Shown piece by piece: positions 1 through 5,941 of a stretch of DNA of 6,706 bases (the stretch's first letter is position 1; each line of letters opens with the position of its first letter). The stretch is taken from NCBI GenBank assembly GCA_024636405.1, contig JAGXHC010000147.1, positions 1 through 6,706 of the forward strand, written 5' to 3'. The notes beneath the pieces are model-generated. The model saw nothing but the letters and a program-made list of their open reading frames with translations, made no database searches and was not told where the DNA came from. The translations under genes and the position numbers were made by a program. This DNA comes from Sulfitobacter sp. GTDB taxonomy: Bacteria > Pseudomonadota > Alphaproteobacteria > Rhodobacterales > Rhodobacteraceae.

Positions 1-314
1 AGGCGATGGAGACGTCGATCACCCCGCTGATGGAAGCGGTCTGGTCCAAGCGACGCATTATCGAGGTCTATCTGAACGTGGCAGAGTTTGATGAGGGCGT
101 GTTTGGCGTCGGCGCGGCGTCACGACATTATTTTGGCGTGGCGGCGTCAGATCTTAGCGATGTGCAGGCCGCGCGACTGGCCGCAATTTTGCCATCGCCC
201 AAGACCCGATCTGCGTCCAACCCCAGCAAGTTCGTGCGCAAACGGGCGGCACAGGTGCGCGACGGGGCAGCAACTATACGCGCGGACGGGCGCGCGGCAT
301 GTTTCGAGAGTTGA
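1..314 (+). CDS. mtgA: Monofunctional peptidoglycan glycosyltransferase MtgA, C-terminal part
   Basis: This is the 3' end of a gene entering from the left edge; the reading frame starts at base 3 and runs to a TGA at 312-314. The visible 103 residues carry hallmarks of the C-terminal half of a family 51 glycosyltransferase: a WSKRRIIEVYLNVAEF block, then GVFGVGAASRHYFG and a region ending in LAAILPSPKTRSASNPS. MtgA polymerises lipid II into glycan strands on the outer face of the inner membrane and has no transpeptidase domain. The tail, with FVRKRAAQVRDGAATIRADGRAACF spread over the last 27 residues, resembles the usual end of Rhodobacterales MtgA, so the stop looks native rather than a frameshift. 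The catalytic glutamates and the membrane anchor lie outside the window. The ATG at 6 is internal. An alternative is the glycosyltransferase part of a bifunctional PBP1, but no transpeptidase domain follows. Confidence 0.9.
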   Translation, partial: AMETSITPLMEAVWSKRRIIEVYLNVAEFDEGVFGVGAASRHYFGVAASDLSDVQAARLAAILPSPKTRSASNPSKFVRKRAAQVRDGAATIRADGRAACFES

Positions 315-369
315 AAATCATTGCGGCGCAGGGCATGGAAGGGAACCACCCCTTTGCACCGGAACTGTT

Positions 370-1038
370 ATGATGGCCCGATTGTTTCACGTCCCCCTAT
401 CGCCTTTTTGTCGAAAGGTTCGGCTGAGCCTTGCCGAAAAGAAGATCGAGGTGGAATTGGTTGAAGAGCGTTATTGGGAGCTGGACCCCGATTTCCTGCG
501 GCGCAATCCCGCCGGTAAAGTGCCGGTACTGCGTCTGGACGGGCTGATGATGGCCGAAAGCGCTGCGATCTGTGAATATATCGAAGAGACGCGCGGCGAG
601 CCGTCGCTGATGCCAAAAGACCCGGTGCAGCGGCTTGAAGTGCGGCGGTTGGTCAGCTGGTTCGACGACAAGTTCCACGGCGATGTGACATCAAAGCTGC
701 TGTATGAGCGGGTCAATAAAAAGATGATGAAACAGGGGTATCCTGATAGCAAAAACGTCAAGGCGGGTGCCAAGGCGATCAAATATCATCTGGATTACAT
801 GGCTTGGCTGCTGGATCACCGGCGGTGGCTGGCGGGGGATGTGATGACGCTGGCGGATTTCGCGGCGGCGGCGCATTTGTCGAGTCTGGATTATATCTCG
901 GATGTCGATTGGAACCGGAGCGAGGTCGTGAAGGACTGGTATGCCAAGATCAAATCGCGGCCGGCATTCCGGTCACTGTTGGCGGACCAGGTGCCGGGAT
1001 TTCCACCGCCCAAGCATTATAACGACCTCGATTTTTAA
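370..1038 (+). CDS. fzlA: FzlA-like GST-fold FtsZ-binding division protein
   Basis: The gene encodes a 222-residue protein with a glutathione S-transferase fold: a thioredoxin-like N-domain (about residues 4-80, with SPFC at 11-14, the cis-proline motif KVPVL at 50-54 and ES at 63-64) and an all-helical C-domain (about 85-205, with WLAGDVMTLADFAAAAHLS). It ends in a tail reading LADQVPGFPPPKHYNDLDF. From memory this closely resembles the conserved C-terminus of Caulobacter FzlA, as do the FDDKF and SRPAFR segments. FzlA binds FtsZ filaments and is needed for constriction in alphaproteobacteria; the last residues matter for its activity. The start is one of two adjacent ATGs (370 or 373), neither with a strong ribosome binding site; a GGAAGGGAA stretch at 339-347 is too far upstream. 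It follows mtgA by 55 bp. The division role is inferred from homology; a plain GST is the alternative. Confidence 0.8.
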   Translation: MMARLFHVPLSPFCRKVRLSLAEKKIEVELVEERYWELDPDFLRRNPAGKVPVLRLDGLMMAESAAICEYIEETRGEPSLMPKDPVQRLEVRRLVSWFDDKFHGDVTSKLLYERVNKKMMKQGYPDSKNVKAGAKAIKYHLDYMAWLLDHRRWLAGDVMTLADFAAAAHLSSLDYISDVDWNRSEVVKDWYAKIKSRPAFRSLLADQVPGFPPPKHYNDLDF

Positions 1039-1079
1039 GCGAGGGTCGGCACAGTGACGGTGTGTTTTGACCCCCCGGA

Positions 1080-2123
1080 ATGTCCCAGACCGAAAGTGTT
1101 ATGCAGATCAAAGCGCGGATCATAGAACGGGCGCTTGCCGAAGGGTTTGTGGCGGCACGGGTGTGCCGACCGGACGCCGTGCCTGAGGTGCCGGAACGAT
1201 TGGCGGCGTTTGTGCAGGCAGGGTATCACGGTCAGATGGGGTGGATGGCCGACCGGATGCAATGGCGCGGCAACCCTGCGGCACTGTGGCCCCAGGCGCG
1301 GTCGGTGATCATGCTGGCCGAAAGTTATGCACCAAGCCATGATCCGCTGGCCGTGTTGGCGCAGCCGCAGAAAGGCGCCATTTCCGTCTATGCGCAGGGT
1401 CGTGATTACCACGACATCGTCAAGAAGCGCCTGAAGCGGCTGGCGCGTTGGATGGTTGAGGAAACGGCGTGTGAGGTGAAGGTTTTTGTGGATACCGCAC
1501 CCGTGCCGGAAAAGGCGCTGGCACAGGCGGCAGGGCTGGGATGGCAAGGCAAGCACACCAACCTGCTGAGCCGGGATTTTGGGAATTGGACCTTTTTAGG
1601 GTCTGTTTTCACGACGCTTGATCTGGCCCCGGACCCGGCGGAGGTTGATCATTGCGGATCGTGTCGGGCCTGTCTGGATGTCTGTCCCACCGACGCATTT
1701 ACCGCGCCTTATCAGCTTGATGCGCGGCGTTGCATTTCCTACCTGACGATTGAACACGCAGGTCCGGTTGATCTGGAACTGCGGGCAAAGATGGGAAACC
1801 GCATTTACGGCTGCGATGATTGCCTTGCGGTTTGCCCGTGGAACAAATTTGCCGTCGCCGCCAGTGACATGCGCTATCACGGGCGCGAGGTGGCGCCATC
1901 GGACCTTGCGGAACTGGCAACGCTGGACGATGCCGAATTTCGTGCGCGATTTTCCGGATCGCCGGTCAAACGGATCGGGCGAGATCGCTTTGTGCGCAAT
2001 GTGCTTTATGCAATCGGGAACTCCGGCTTGGCGGCTTTGCGGCCAGTCGCACAGTCCCTTGTGGGCGATGCAGATCCCACCGTGGCCGAGGCCGCGCATT
2101 GGGCCTTGGCGCGGTTGGCTTGA
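1080..2123 (+). CDS. queG: tRNA epoxyqueuosine(34) reductase QueG
   Basis: QueG reduces epoxyqueuosine to queuosine at wobble position 34 of tRNAs for Asp, Asn, His and Tyr, using cobalamin and two 4Fe-4S clusters in the cytoplasm. The 347-residue protein is full length. The cluster ligands are visible: Cys192, Cys195, Cys198 and Cys202 in [12 protein letters not shown], plus Cys218, Cys245, Cys248 and Cys252 (the last three in [14 protein letters not shown]). [14 protein letters not shown] around residue 138 holds the conserved Asp implicated in catalysis, and [10 protein letters not shown] (154-163) is a family signature. The end (about 300-347) looks like the HEAT-like repeat domain that binds tRNA. 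The start is uncertain: ATG 1080 has almost no spacing from an upstream CGGA, and ATG 1101 (Met8) would give [11 protein letters not shown], which fits the usual N-terminus at least as well. The gene lies 41 bp after the fzlA-like gene. Confidence 0.96.
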   Translation: MSQTESVMQIKARIIERALAEGFVAARVCRPDAVPEVPERLAAFVQAGYHGQMGWMADRMQWRGNPAALWPQARSVIMLAESYAPSHDPLAVLAQPQKGAISVYAQGRDYHDIVKKRLKRLARWMVEETACEVKVFVDTAPVPEKALAQAAGLGWQGKHTNLLSRDFGNWTFLGSVFTTLDLAPDPAEVDHCGSCRACLDVCPTDAFTAPYQLDARRCISYLTIEHAGPVDLELRAKMGNRIYGCDDCLAVCPWNKFAVAASDMRYHGREVAPSDLAELATLDDAEFRARFSGSPVKRIGRDRFVRNVLYAIGNSGLAALRPVAQSLVGDADPTVAEAAHWALARLA

Positions 2124-2182
2124 GAACGCCGCGAACAGGCTGGACCTGACCGCGAATTTGGCTACACCCGACAGAGACCAAA

Positions 2183-2188
2183 AAGGAG
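2183..2188 (+). promoter_or_regulatory. Ribosome binding site of the hyuA-type gene
   Basis: AAGGAG lies six bases before the ATG at 2195. This is the strongest site in the rightward block and fixes the start so that the protein opens with MALLLGVDTGG. Its strength contrasts with the weak sites before the fzlA-like gene and queG. Confidence 0.85.
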
Positions 2189-2194
2189 AGACCA

Positions 2195-4201
2195 ATGGCC
2201 TTGTTGCTGGGCGTGGATACGGGCGGCACCTATACGGACGCGGTGATATTGCAGGACGAAGACACCGTTATTGCGTCGGCCAAGGCGCTGACCACCCGGC
2301 AGGATCTGGCGATTGGGGTGGGCAATGCGGTGCGCGCGGTGCTGTCGCAGGCGGGGGTCACGCCGGGTGATATTTCGCTGGCGTCGTTGTCGACGACTTT
2401 GGCCACCAATGCGTTGGTCGAAGGGCAGGGCGGCCGTGTGGCGCTTGTCTATATCGGCTTTCGGGATCGTGATCTGGCGGCGCATGGGCTGGCTGACGCG
2501 TTGAAGGGCGACCCCTATGTGATACTGGCCGGTGGTCACGATCATTCCGGCGCAGAAGCCAGCGGATTGGATGAAACGGCCCTAATCGCCTTTTTAGAGA
2601 CACATCGGCACGATGTAAGCGCATTTGCTGTCGCGAGCCTGTTCGCCACACGAAACCCTGCGCACGAATTGCGCGCTGCCGAATTGGTGGGGGAAATCAC
2701 CGGGCGGCCCGTTTCCGCGTCGCATCAGCTTTCGGCAAAGCTGAACGGTCCGAAGCGGGCGATGACAGCGGTTTTGAATGCGCGGTTGATCGGGATTATT
2801 GATCGGCTGATCGGGCGGGCCGAAGACACGTTGAACGATTTGGGTATTGATGCCCCGCTGATGGTAGTGCGCGGCGATGGGGCGCTTATCTCAAGCGTGC
2901 AGGCGCGGGAGCGACCGATTGAGACAATCCTGAGCGGACCCGCCGCATCCATTGTGGGGGCGCGGTGGCTGACCGGGGCCGACCACGCGTTGGTCAGCGA
3001 TATTGGCGGCACCACAACAGATGTGGCCGTGCTGCGAAACGGGCGCCCGGCGATTGATCCGGCGGGTGCGCGTGTGGGCCCCTACCGCACGATGGTCGAA
3101 GCGGTCGCAATGCGCACAACAGGGCTGGGCGGCGACAGCGAGGTGCATTTTATCGCGGAAGGGTTGCAGGGCGGTGTGACGCTGGGGCCAAAGCGGCTGT
3201 TGCCGGTGGCGCTGATCGCGATGGAAGCGCCCGACGTGGTTCACGCGGCACTGGATGCGCAACTGCGCAGCGCCATGCCGGGCGAGCATGATGGCAGGTT
3301 TGTGCGCGCGGTTCAGGGGCAGGCCACCGAAGGCATCGGCCCGCGCGAGGCAGCGTTGTTGGAGCGGATTGGCGACAAGGTGCAACCGCTTGGTGATGTG
3401 CTTCGGGCGCGGGTGGAGCATGGTGCCCTGAAGCGGTTGGTGGAGCGCGGTATCGTCCAGATCGCAGGGGTGACCCCGACGGACGCCAGCCATGTGCTTG
3501 GCCGGGTGTTGGTCTGGGATGCCGGGGCGGCGCGCAAAGCGGTGCAGTTGTTCGGGCGTCGGCGCACGGGTGCCGGCAACATGATGTCAACGAGCGAAGA
3601 CGCGGTGGCGCAGATGATCGTTGATCAATTGACCGATCAAACGGTTTTGGCCTTGTTAGAGACTGCATTCGGCGAAGAGGCGGCGGATTTTGACATGGCG
3701 CCCGAGTTTCTGGCCCGGCATGTGCTGATGCAGAAGGGCATGACGCAGTATCGCGGGCTTGTACGGCTGGACACCGGGCTGAATATTCCGGTCATCGGTT
3801 TGGGGGCTTCTGCGGTTTGTTATTACCCTGCGGTGGGGCAAGTCGTGGGAAGTGAGATGATCCTGCCGGAGTATGGCGGCGTGGCCAACGCCATCGGTGC
3901 CGTTGTCGGGCGGGTGACAATGCGGCAAAGCGGGATCGTCACATCGCCCAGCGAAGGAAAGTTCCGTGTGCATCTGATTGATGGACCGCAGGATTTTGGC
4001 GATCAGACTAGCGCGTTGACCTTGTTAGAGACGGTATTGCGCAAAAAAGCGGTTTGCGATGCGCAGGATGCGGGTGCGGCGGATATTCAGGTCACGATAA
4101 AGCGAGACGTGCGTACAGCAGGCGTCGAATCGCGGCAGGTATTCATTGAGGCGGAACTTACCGTCGAAGCATCCGGACGGCCACGGGTGGCAGACGGTTA
4201 A
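2195..4201 (+). CDS. Hydantoinase/oxoprolinase family protein, HyuA type, without HyuB
   Basis: This 668-residue protein has the architecture of HyuA/N-methylhydantoinase A: an N-terminal hydantoinase/oxoprolinase domain with the phosphate-binding loop DTGGTYTD (8-15), and a central ASKHA-fold domain with GDGA (227-230), SGPAAS (247-252), a second loop DIGGTTTD (269-276) and GLGGDS (310-315). The C-terminal part keeps GGVANAIGAVVG (561-572). Family members use ATP to activate hydantoins, 5-oxoproline or related cyclic or carboxylated substrates, usually together with a HyuB subunit. No HyuB follows: the next features are a palindrome and convergent msrA. The length is close to that of ordinary HyuA, so no fusion is seen. 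The gene lies 71 bp after queG and could be read from the same transcript or from its own promoter. The family call is secure, but the substrate is unknown and no gene symbol is justified. Confidence 0.92.
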   Translation: MALLLGVDTGGTYTDAVILQDEDTVIASAKALTTRQDLAIGVGNAVRAVLSQAGVTPGDISLASLSTTLATNALVEGQGGRVALVYIGFRDRDLAAHGLADALKGDPYVILAGGHDHSGAEASGLDETALIAFLETHRHDVSAFAVASLFATRNPAHELRAAELVGEITGRPVSASHQLSAKLNGPKRAMTAVLNARLIGIIDRLIGRAEDTLNDLGIDAPLMVVRGDGALISSVQARERPIETILSGPAASIVGARWLTGADHALVSDIGGTTTDVAVLRNGRPAIDPAGARVGPYRTMVEAVAMRTTGLGGDSEVHFIAEGLQGGVTLGPKRLLPVALIAMEAPDVVHAALDAQLRSAMPGEHDGRFVRAVQGQATEGIGPREAALLERIGDKVQPLGDVLRARVEHGALKRLVERGIVQIAGVTPTDASHVLGRVLVWDAGAARKAVQLFGRRRTGAGNMMSTSEDAVAQMIVDQLTDQTVLALLETAFGEEAADFDMAPEFLARHVLMQKGMTQYRGLVRLDTGLNIPVIGLGASAVCYYPAVGQVVGSEMILPEYGGVANAIGAVVGRVTMRQSGIVTSPSEGKFRVHLIDGPQDFGDQTSALTLLETVLRKKAVCDAQDAGAADIQVTIKRDVRTAGVESRQVFIEAELTVEASGRPRVADG

Positions 4202-4246
4202 GGGGCGGGTCCAGGCACGACGTTGATTGGGGACGCCGGGTTGCAG

Positions 4247-4273
4247 ACACCCTCGGGTCAGACCCGAGGGTGT
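4247..4273. terminator. Perfect 13-bp inverted repeat between convergent genes, possible two-way terminator
   Basis: ACACCCTCGGGTC and its exact reverse complement GACCCGAGGGTGT are separated by one base (A4260), so RNA from either strand could form a hairpin of about 11-12 bp with a tight loop. It lies in the 86-bp gap between the stops of the hyuA-type gene (4201) and msrA (4288), the right place for a bidirectional terminator. No T-run follows it on either strand, so it is not a canonical intrinsic terminator. It may act as a transcript 3'-end stabiliser, with Rho, or be a copy of a dispersed palindromic repeat. Confidence 0.6.
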
Positions 4274-4287
4274 ATCGCAGGGTAGCG

Positions 4288-4797
4288 TTATTCCGCCGCT
4301 TCACGGCGGGGCAGCACCCAATCGGCGCGCGGGAAGTGACAGGTATAGCCGTTCGGGACACGCTCAAGATAATCCTGATGCTCTGGCTCTGCCTCCCAGA
4401 AATCACCAACCGGTTCGATCTCGGTCACGACCTTGCCCGGCCACAGGCCTGATGCTTCGACGTCCGCTATCGTGTCTAACGCGGTGCTTTTCTGGCTATC
4501 ATCGACGTAATAGATGGCCGAACGATAACTTACGCCACGGTCGTTGCCCTGCCGATTTTCCGTTGTCGGGTCATGGATCTGAAAGAACAGTTCCAGCAGC
4601 GCGCGGTAGCTGATCCGCTCTGGATCAAAGTTCACCTCGATTGCTTCGGCATGGGTGCCGTGGTTGCCATAGGTCGCGTTAGGGACATCACCGCCGGAAT
4701 ATCCGACGCGGGTGCTGATCACGCCGGGGCGTTTGCGGATCAGATCCTGCATTCCCCAGAAACAGCCACCAGCCAATACTGCGCGTTCAGTGCTCAT
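4288..4797 (-). CDS. msrA: Peptide-methionine (S)-S-oxide reductase MsrA
   Basis: MsrA reduces the S diastereomer of methionine sulfoxide, free or in protein, in the cytoplasm. The 169-residue protein has the catalytic motif GGCFWG, with nucleophile Cys12 near the N-terminus. [14 protein letters not shown] (75-88) and YRSAIYY follow as expected. Only one other cysteine exists, Cys153 in GYTCHF, which is the likely resolving cysteine of the short two-Cys MsrA form. There is no signal peptide. Its ATG overlaps the msrB stop as ATGA (4794-4797), so translation is probably coupled; a GGAGA ribosome binding site lies inside the msrB 3' end, eight bases upstream. The gene's own 3' end contains a small inverted repeat, CCGCCG/CGGCGG, at 4293-4309. 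Being second in an msrB-msrA operon fits joint repair of both sulfoxide diastereomers. Confidence 0.97.
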   Translation of the reverse strand: MSTERAVLAGGCFWGMQDLIRKRPGVISTRVGYSGGDVPNATYGNHGTHAEAIEVNFDPERISYRALLELFFQIHDPTTENRQGNDRGVSYRSAIYYVDDSQKSTALDTIADVEASGLWPGKVVTEIEPVGDFWEAEPEHQDYLERVPNGYTCHFPRADWVLPRREAAE

Positions 4798-5243
4798 GAT
4801 ACGTTCTCCACTTGATCCAAGTAATCGCCATAACCGTCTGCTTCCATGTCATCGCGGTGCACAAACCGCAAAGAGGCTGAGTTGATGCAGTACCGCAGCC
4901 CGCCGCGATCCTGCGGCCCGTCCGGGAACACATGGCCCAGATGGCTGTCGCCATGGGTGCTGCGGACCTCTGTGCGGGTCATGCCAAGCGTGCTGTCGGT
5001 CAGCTCTTTTACGTGGGCCTTTTCAATCGGCTTGGTAAAGCTGGGCCAGCCGCAGCCGGATTCAAATTTGTCAGCCGAGGCAAACAGCGGTTCGCCAGAG
5101 ACGATATCGACATATATCCCCGGTGCCTTGTTGTTCAGCAGCTTTCCTGAACCGGGCCGTTCTGTCCCGCTTTGCTGCGTGACATGGAATTCTTCGGACG
5201 ACAGGGCAGCGATGGCGTCAGGGTTCTTGGCATATTTGGGCAT
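4794..5243 (-). CDS. msrB: Peptide-methionine (R)-S-oxide reductase MsrB, zinc-less form
   Basis: MsrB reduces the R diastereomer of protein methionine sulfoxide. The 149-residue protein shows [20 protein letters not shown] (Cys64, the recycling-cysteine position), [10 protein letters not shown] (101-110) and [11 protein letters not shown] with the catalytic Cys119. The two CxxC zinc motifs of many MsrBs (for example E. coli) are replaced here by [11 protein letters not shown] (44-54) and RSTHGDSH (94-101), so this is a metal-free form. The start is ATG 5243: a perfect AGGAGG sits six bases upstream (5250-5255). A longer reading from 5270 would place that site inside the gene and add nine unsupported residues. 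No signal peptide is visible, so it is cytoplasmic. It is the first gene of the msrBA operon and overlaps msrA by ATGA. Confidence 0.96.
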   Translation of the reverse strand: MPKYAKNPDAIAALSSEEFHVTQQSGTERPGSGKLLNNKAPGIYVDIVSGEPLFASADKFESGCGWPSFTKPIEKAHVKELTDSTLGMTRTEVRSTHGDSHLGHVFPDGPQDRGGLRYCINSASLRFVHRDDMEADGYGDYLDQVENVS

Positions 5244-5249
5244 GGTGAT

Positions 5250-5255
5250 CCTCCT
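5250..5255 (-). promoter_or_regulatory. Ribosome binding site of msrB
   Basis: AGGAGG on the minus strand, six bases before the ATG at 5243. It decides the msrB start against the longer open frame beginning at 5270. Confidence 0.9.
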
Positions 5256-5270
5256 GTGTAGCTTCGCCAC

Positions 5271-5299
5271 ATTAGATGGGTCTGCCGCGCGAAATTCAA
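5271..5299 (-). promoter_or_regulatory. Candidate sigma70-type promoter for msrBA
   Basis: On the minus strand, TTGAAT (5299-5294; 4 of 6 matches to TTGACA) and TCTAAT (5276-5271; 5 of 6 matches to TATAAT) are separated by exactly 17 bases. Transcription would start near 5264, giving a leader of roughly 20 bases that still contains the AGGAGG site. This is the best promoter match found in the 137-bp divergent region; no equally good match was found for the peroxidase gene on the plus strand. Confidence 0.5.
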
Positions 5300-5367
5300 A
5301 GTGTTTGTGTCAGCCTGTGCAACTCTATGTGATCCAATTGCGTATCTTGCGTGTAAGAACCTTTGAT

Positions 5368-5373
5368 AAGGAG
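5368..5373 (+). promoter_or_regulatory. Ribosome binding site of the exported peroxidase gene
   Basis: AAGGAG lies seven bases before ATG 5381. It excludes the in-frame TTG at 5363 as the start, because that reading would run through the site, and it places the hydrophobic signal segment at the very N-terminus. Confidence 0.85.
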
Positions 5374-5380
5374 ACATGCT

Positions 5381-5902
5381 ATGCGGTGGATTTTGACGGG
5401 TTTTGTGTTTCTTGTCTGGGCTGTGGTGGCCGGTGCGGTGCCGCGCGATATGGAATTTGCCAATATCGACGGTGGGTCGCTGAACCTTGGCGATTGGGCA
5501 GGCCAGCCGGTTTTGGTGGTCAATACGGCGTCGCAATGTGGGTTTACCTATCAATATGACGGGTTGCAGGCGCTGTACGACAGTTTCCGTGCGCAGGGAC
5601 TGGTGGTGCTGGCGGTGCCATCGGATGATTTCAAACAAGAGCTGGCGACGGGCGCGCAGGTCAAGGAATTTTGCGCCCTGAATTTTGCGTTGGATTTGCC
5701 GATGACGCAAATCACGCACGTCAAAGGGTCCGTCGCGCACCCGTTTTATAGTGCAGTCAAGGCAGAGACCGGGTTTGTGCCGCGCTGGAATTTTAACAAG
5801 GTCCTGATCGGTCCCGACGGGGCGGTTGTGGGCACCTGGGGATCATCCACACAGCCGCAATCTGCGGAGATCGTCAACGCCATCAGGTTGTTGCTGAAAT
5901 AA
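5381..5902 (+). CDS. Exported glutathione peroxidase-family thiol peroxidase
   Basis: This 173-residue protein starts with a signal peptide: Met-Arg, a hydrophobic core to about residue 17, and a likely AGA|VP cleavage after residue 19. Peroxidase action is therefore expected in the periplasm, or on its face of the inner membrane if uncleaved. The GPx domain follows: VLVVNTASQCGFTYQY with peroxidatic Cys53, Gln86 in FKQEL and Trp136-Asn137 in RWNFNK, so the Cys-Gln-Trp-Asn tetrad is complete. Cys98 in EFCALNF matches the resolving-cysteine position of thioredoxin-dependent GPx (yeast Orp1 type), so it may use a thiol-disulfide partner rather than glutathione. The loop that normally reads PCNQFG is altered to PSDDFK. 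It is divergent from msrBA, suggesting a shared oxidative-stress response, and is followed 39 bp later by a methyltransferase gene. The family call is firm; the reductant is inferred. Confidence 0.92.
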   Translation: MRWILTGFVFLVWAVVAGAVPRDMEFANIDGGSLNLGDWAGQPVLVVNTASQCGFTYQYDGLQALYDSFRAQGLVVLAVPSDDFKQELATGAQVKEFCALNFALDLPMTQITHVKGSVAHPFYSAVKAETGFVPRWNFNKVLIGPDGAVVGTWGSSTQPQSAEIVNAIRLLLK

Positions 5903-5927
5903 GTCGCAATGCGTTAGGCTGCGGTGC

Positions 5928-5933
5928 AAGGAG
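5928..5933 (+). promoter_or_regulatory. Ribosome binding site of the methyltransferase gene
   Basis: AAGGAG lies eight bases before ATG 5942. The in-frame GTG at 5924 is rejected as the start because the site would then lie inside the coding sequence. Confidence 0.8.
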
Positions 5934-5941
5934 ACTGCACC

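Noticed and set aside
88..369. An upstream extension of the fzlA-like reading frame to 88
   Set aside because: The extension overlaps mtgA in another frame and resembles no GST N-terminus; the GST fold starts directly at the ATG pair at 370/373.
161..373. A second open frame across the mtgA 3' end, giving a 24-residue tail from ATG 299 that ends in a TGA overlapping the fzlA start (ATGATGG)
   Set aside because: I considered a frameshift in mtgA or a small coupled leader peptide. The mtgA frame itself ends in a family-typical tail, the overlapping frame upstream of 299 reads as Arg/Gly-rich shadow sequence, and there is no supporting ribosome binding site.
1596..2195. A long minus-strand open frame antisense to queG
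   Set aside because: It is Arg/His/Pro-rich, matches no recognisable domain, and lies entirely opposite a well-conserved gene. High G+C coding DNA commonly leaves such open antisense frames. The same applies to the minus-strand frame at 2891-3493.
4293..4309. CCGCCG/CGGCGG inverted repeat at the end of msrA as a terminator
   Set aside because: It lies within the coding end of msrA, is only six base pairs, and has no T-run on the minus strand; the palindrome at 4247-4273 is the stronger candidate.
5338..5367. A TTGCGT ... TTTGAT pair as a promoter for the peroxidase gene
   Set aside because: The -10 match is poor and lies against the ribosome binding site, so the transcript would start within it or after it.
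4846..5559. A plus-strand open frame of 237 codons opposite msrB and running into the peroxidase gene
   Set aside because: It is a shadow of msrB and of the peroxidase in other frames; both real genes have strong motifs and ribosome binding sites, while this frame has neither.
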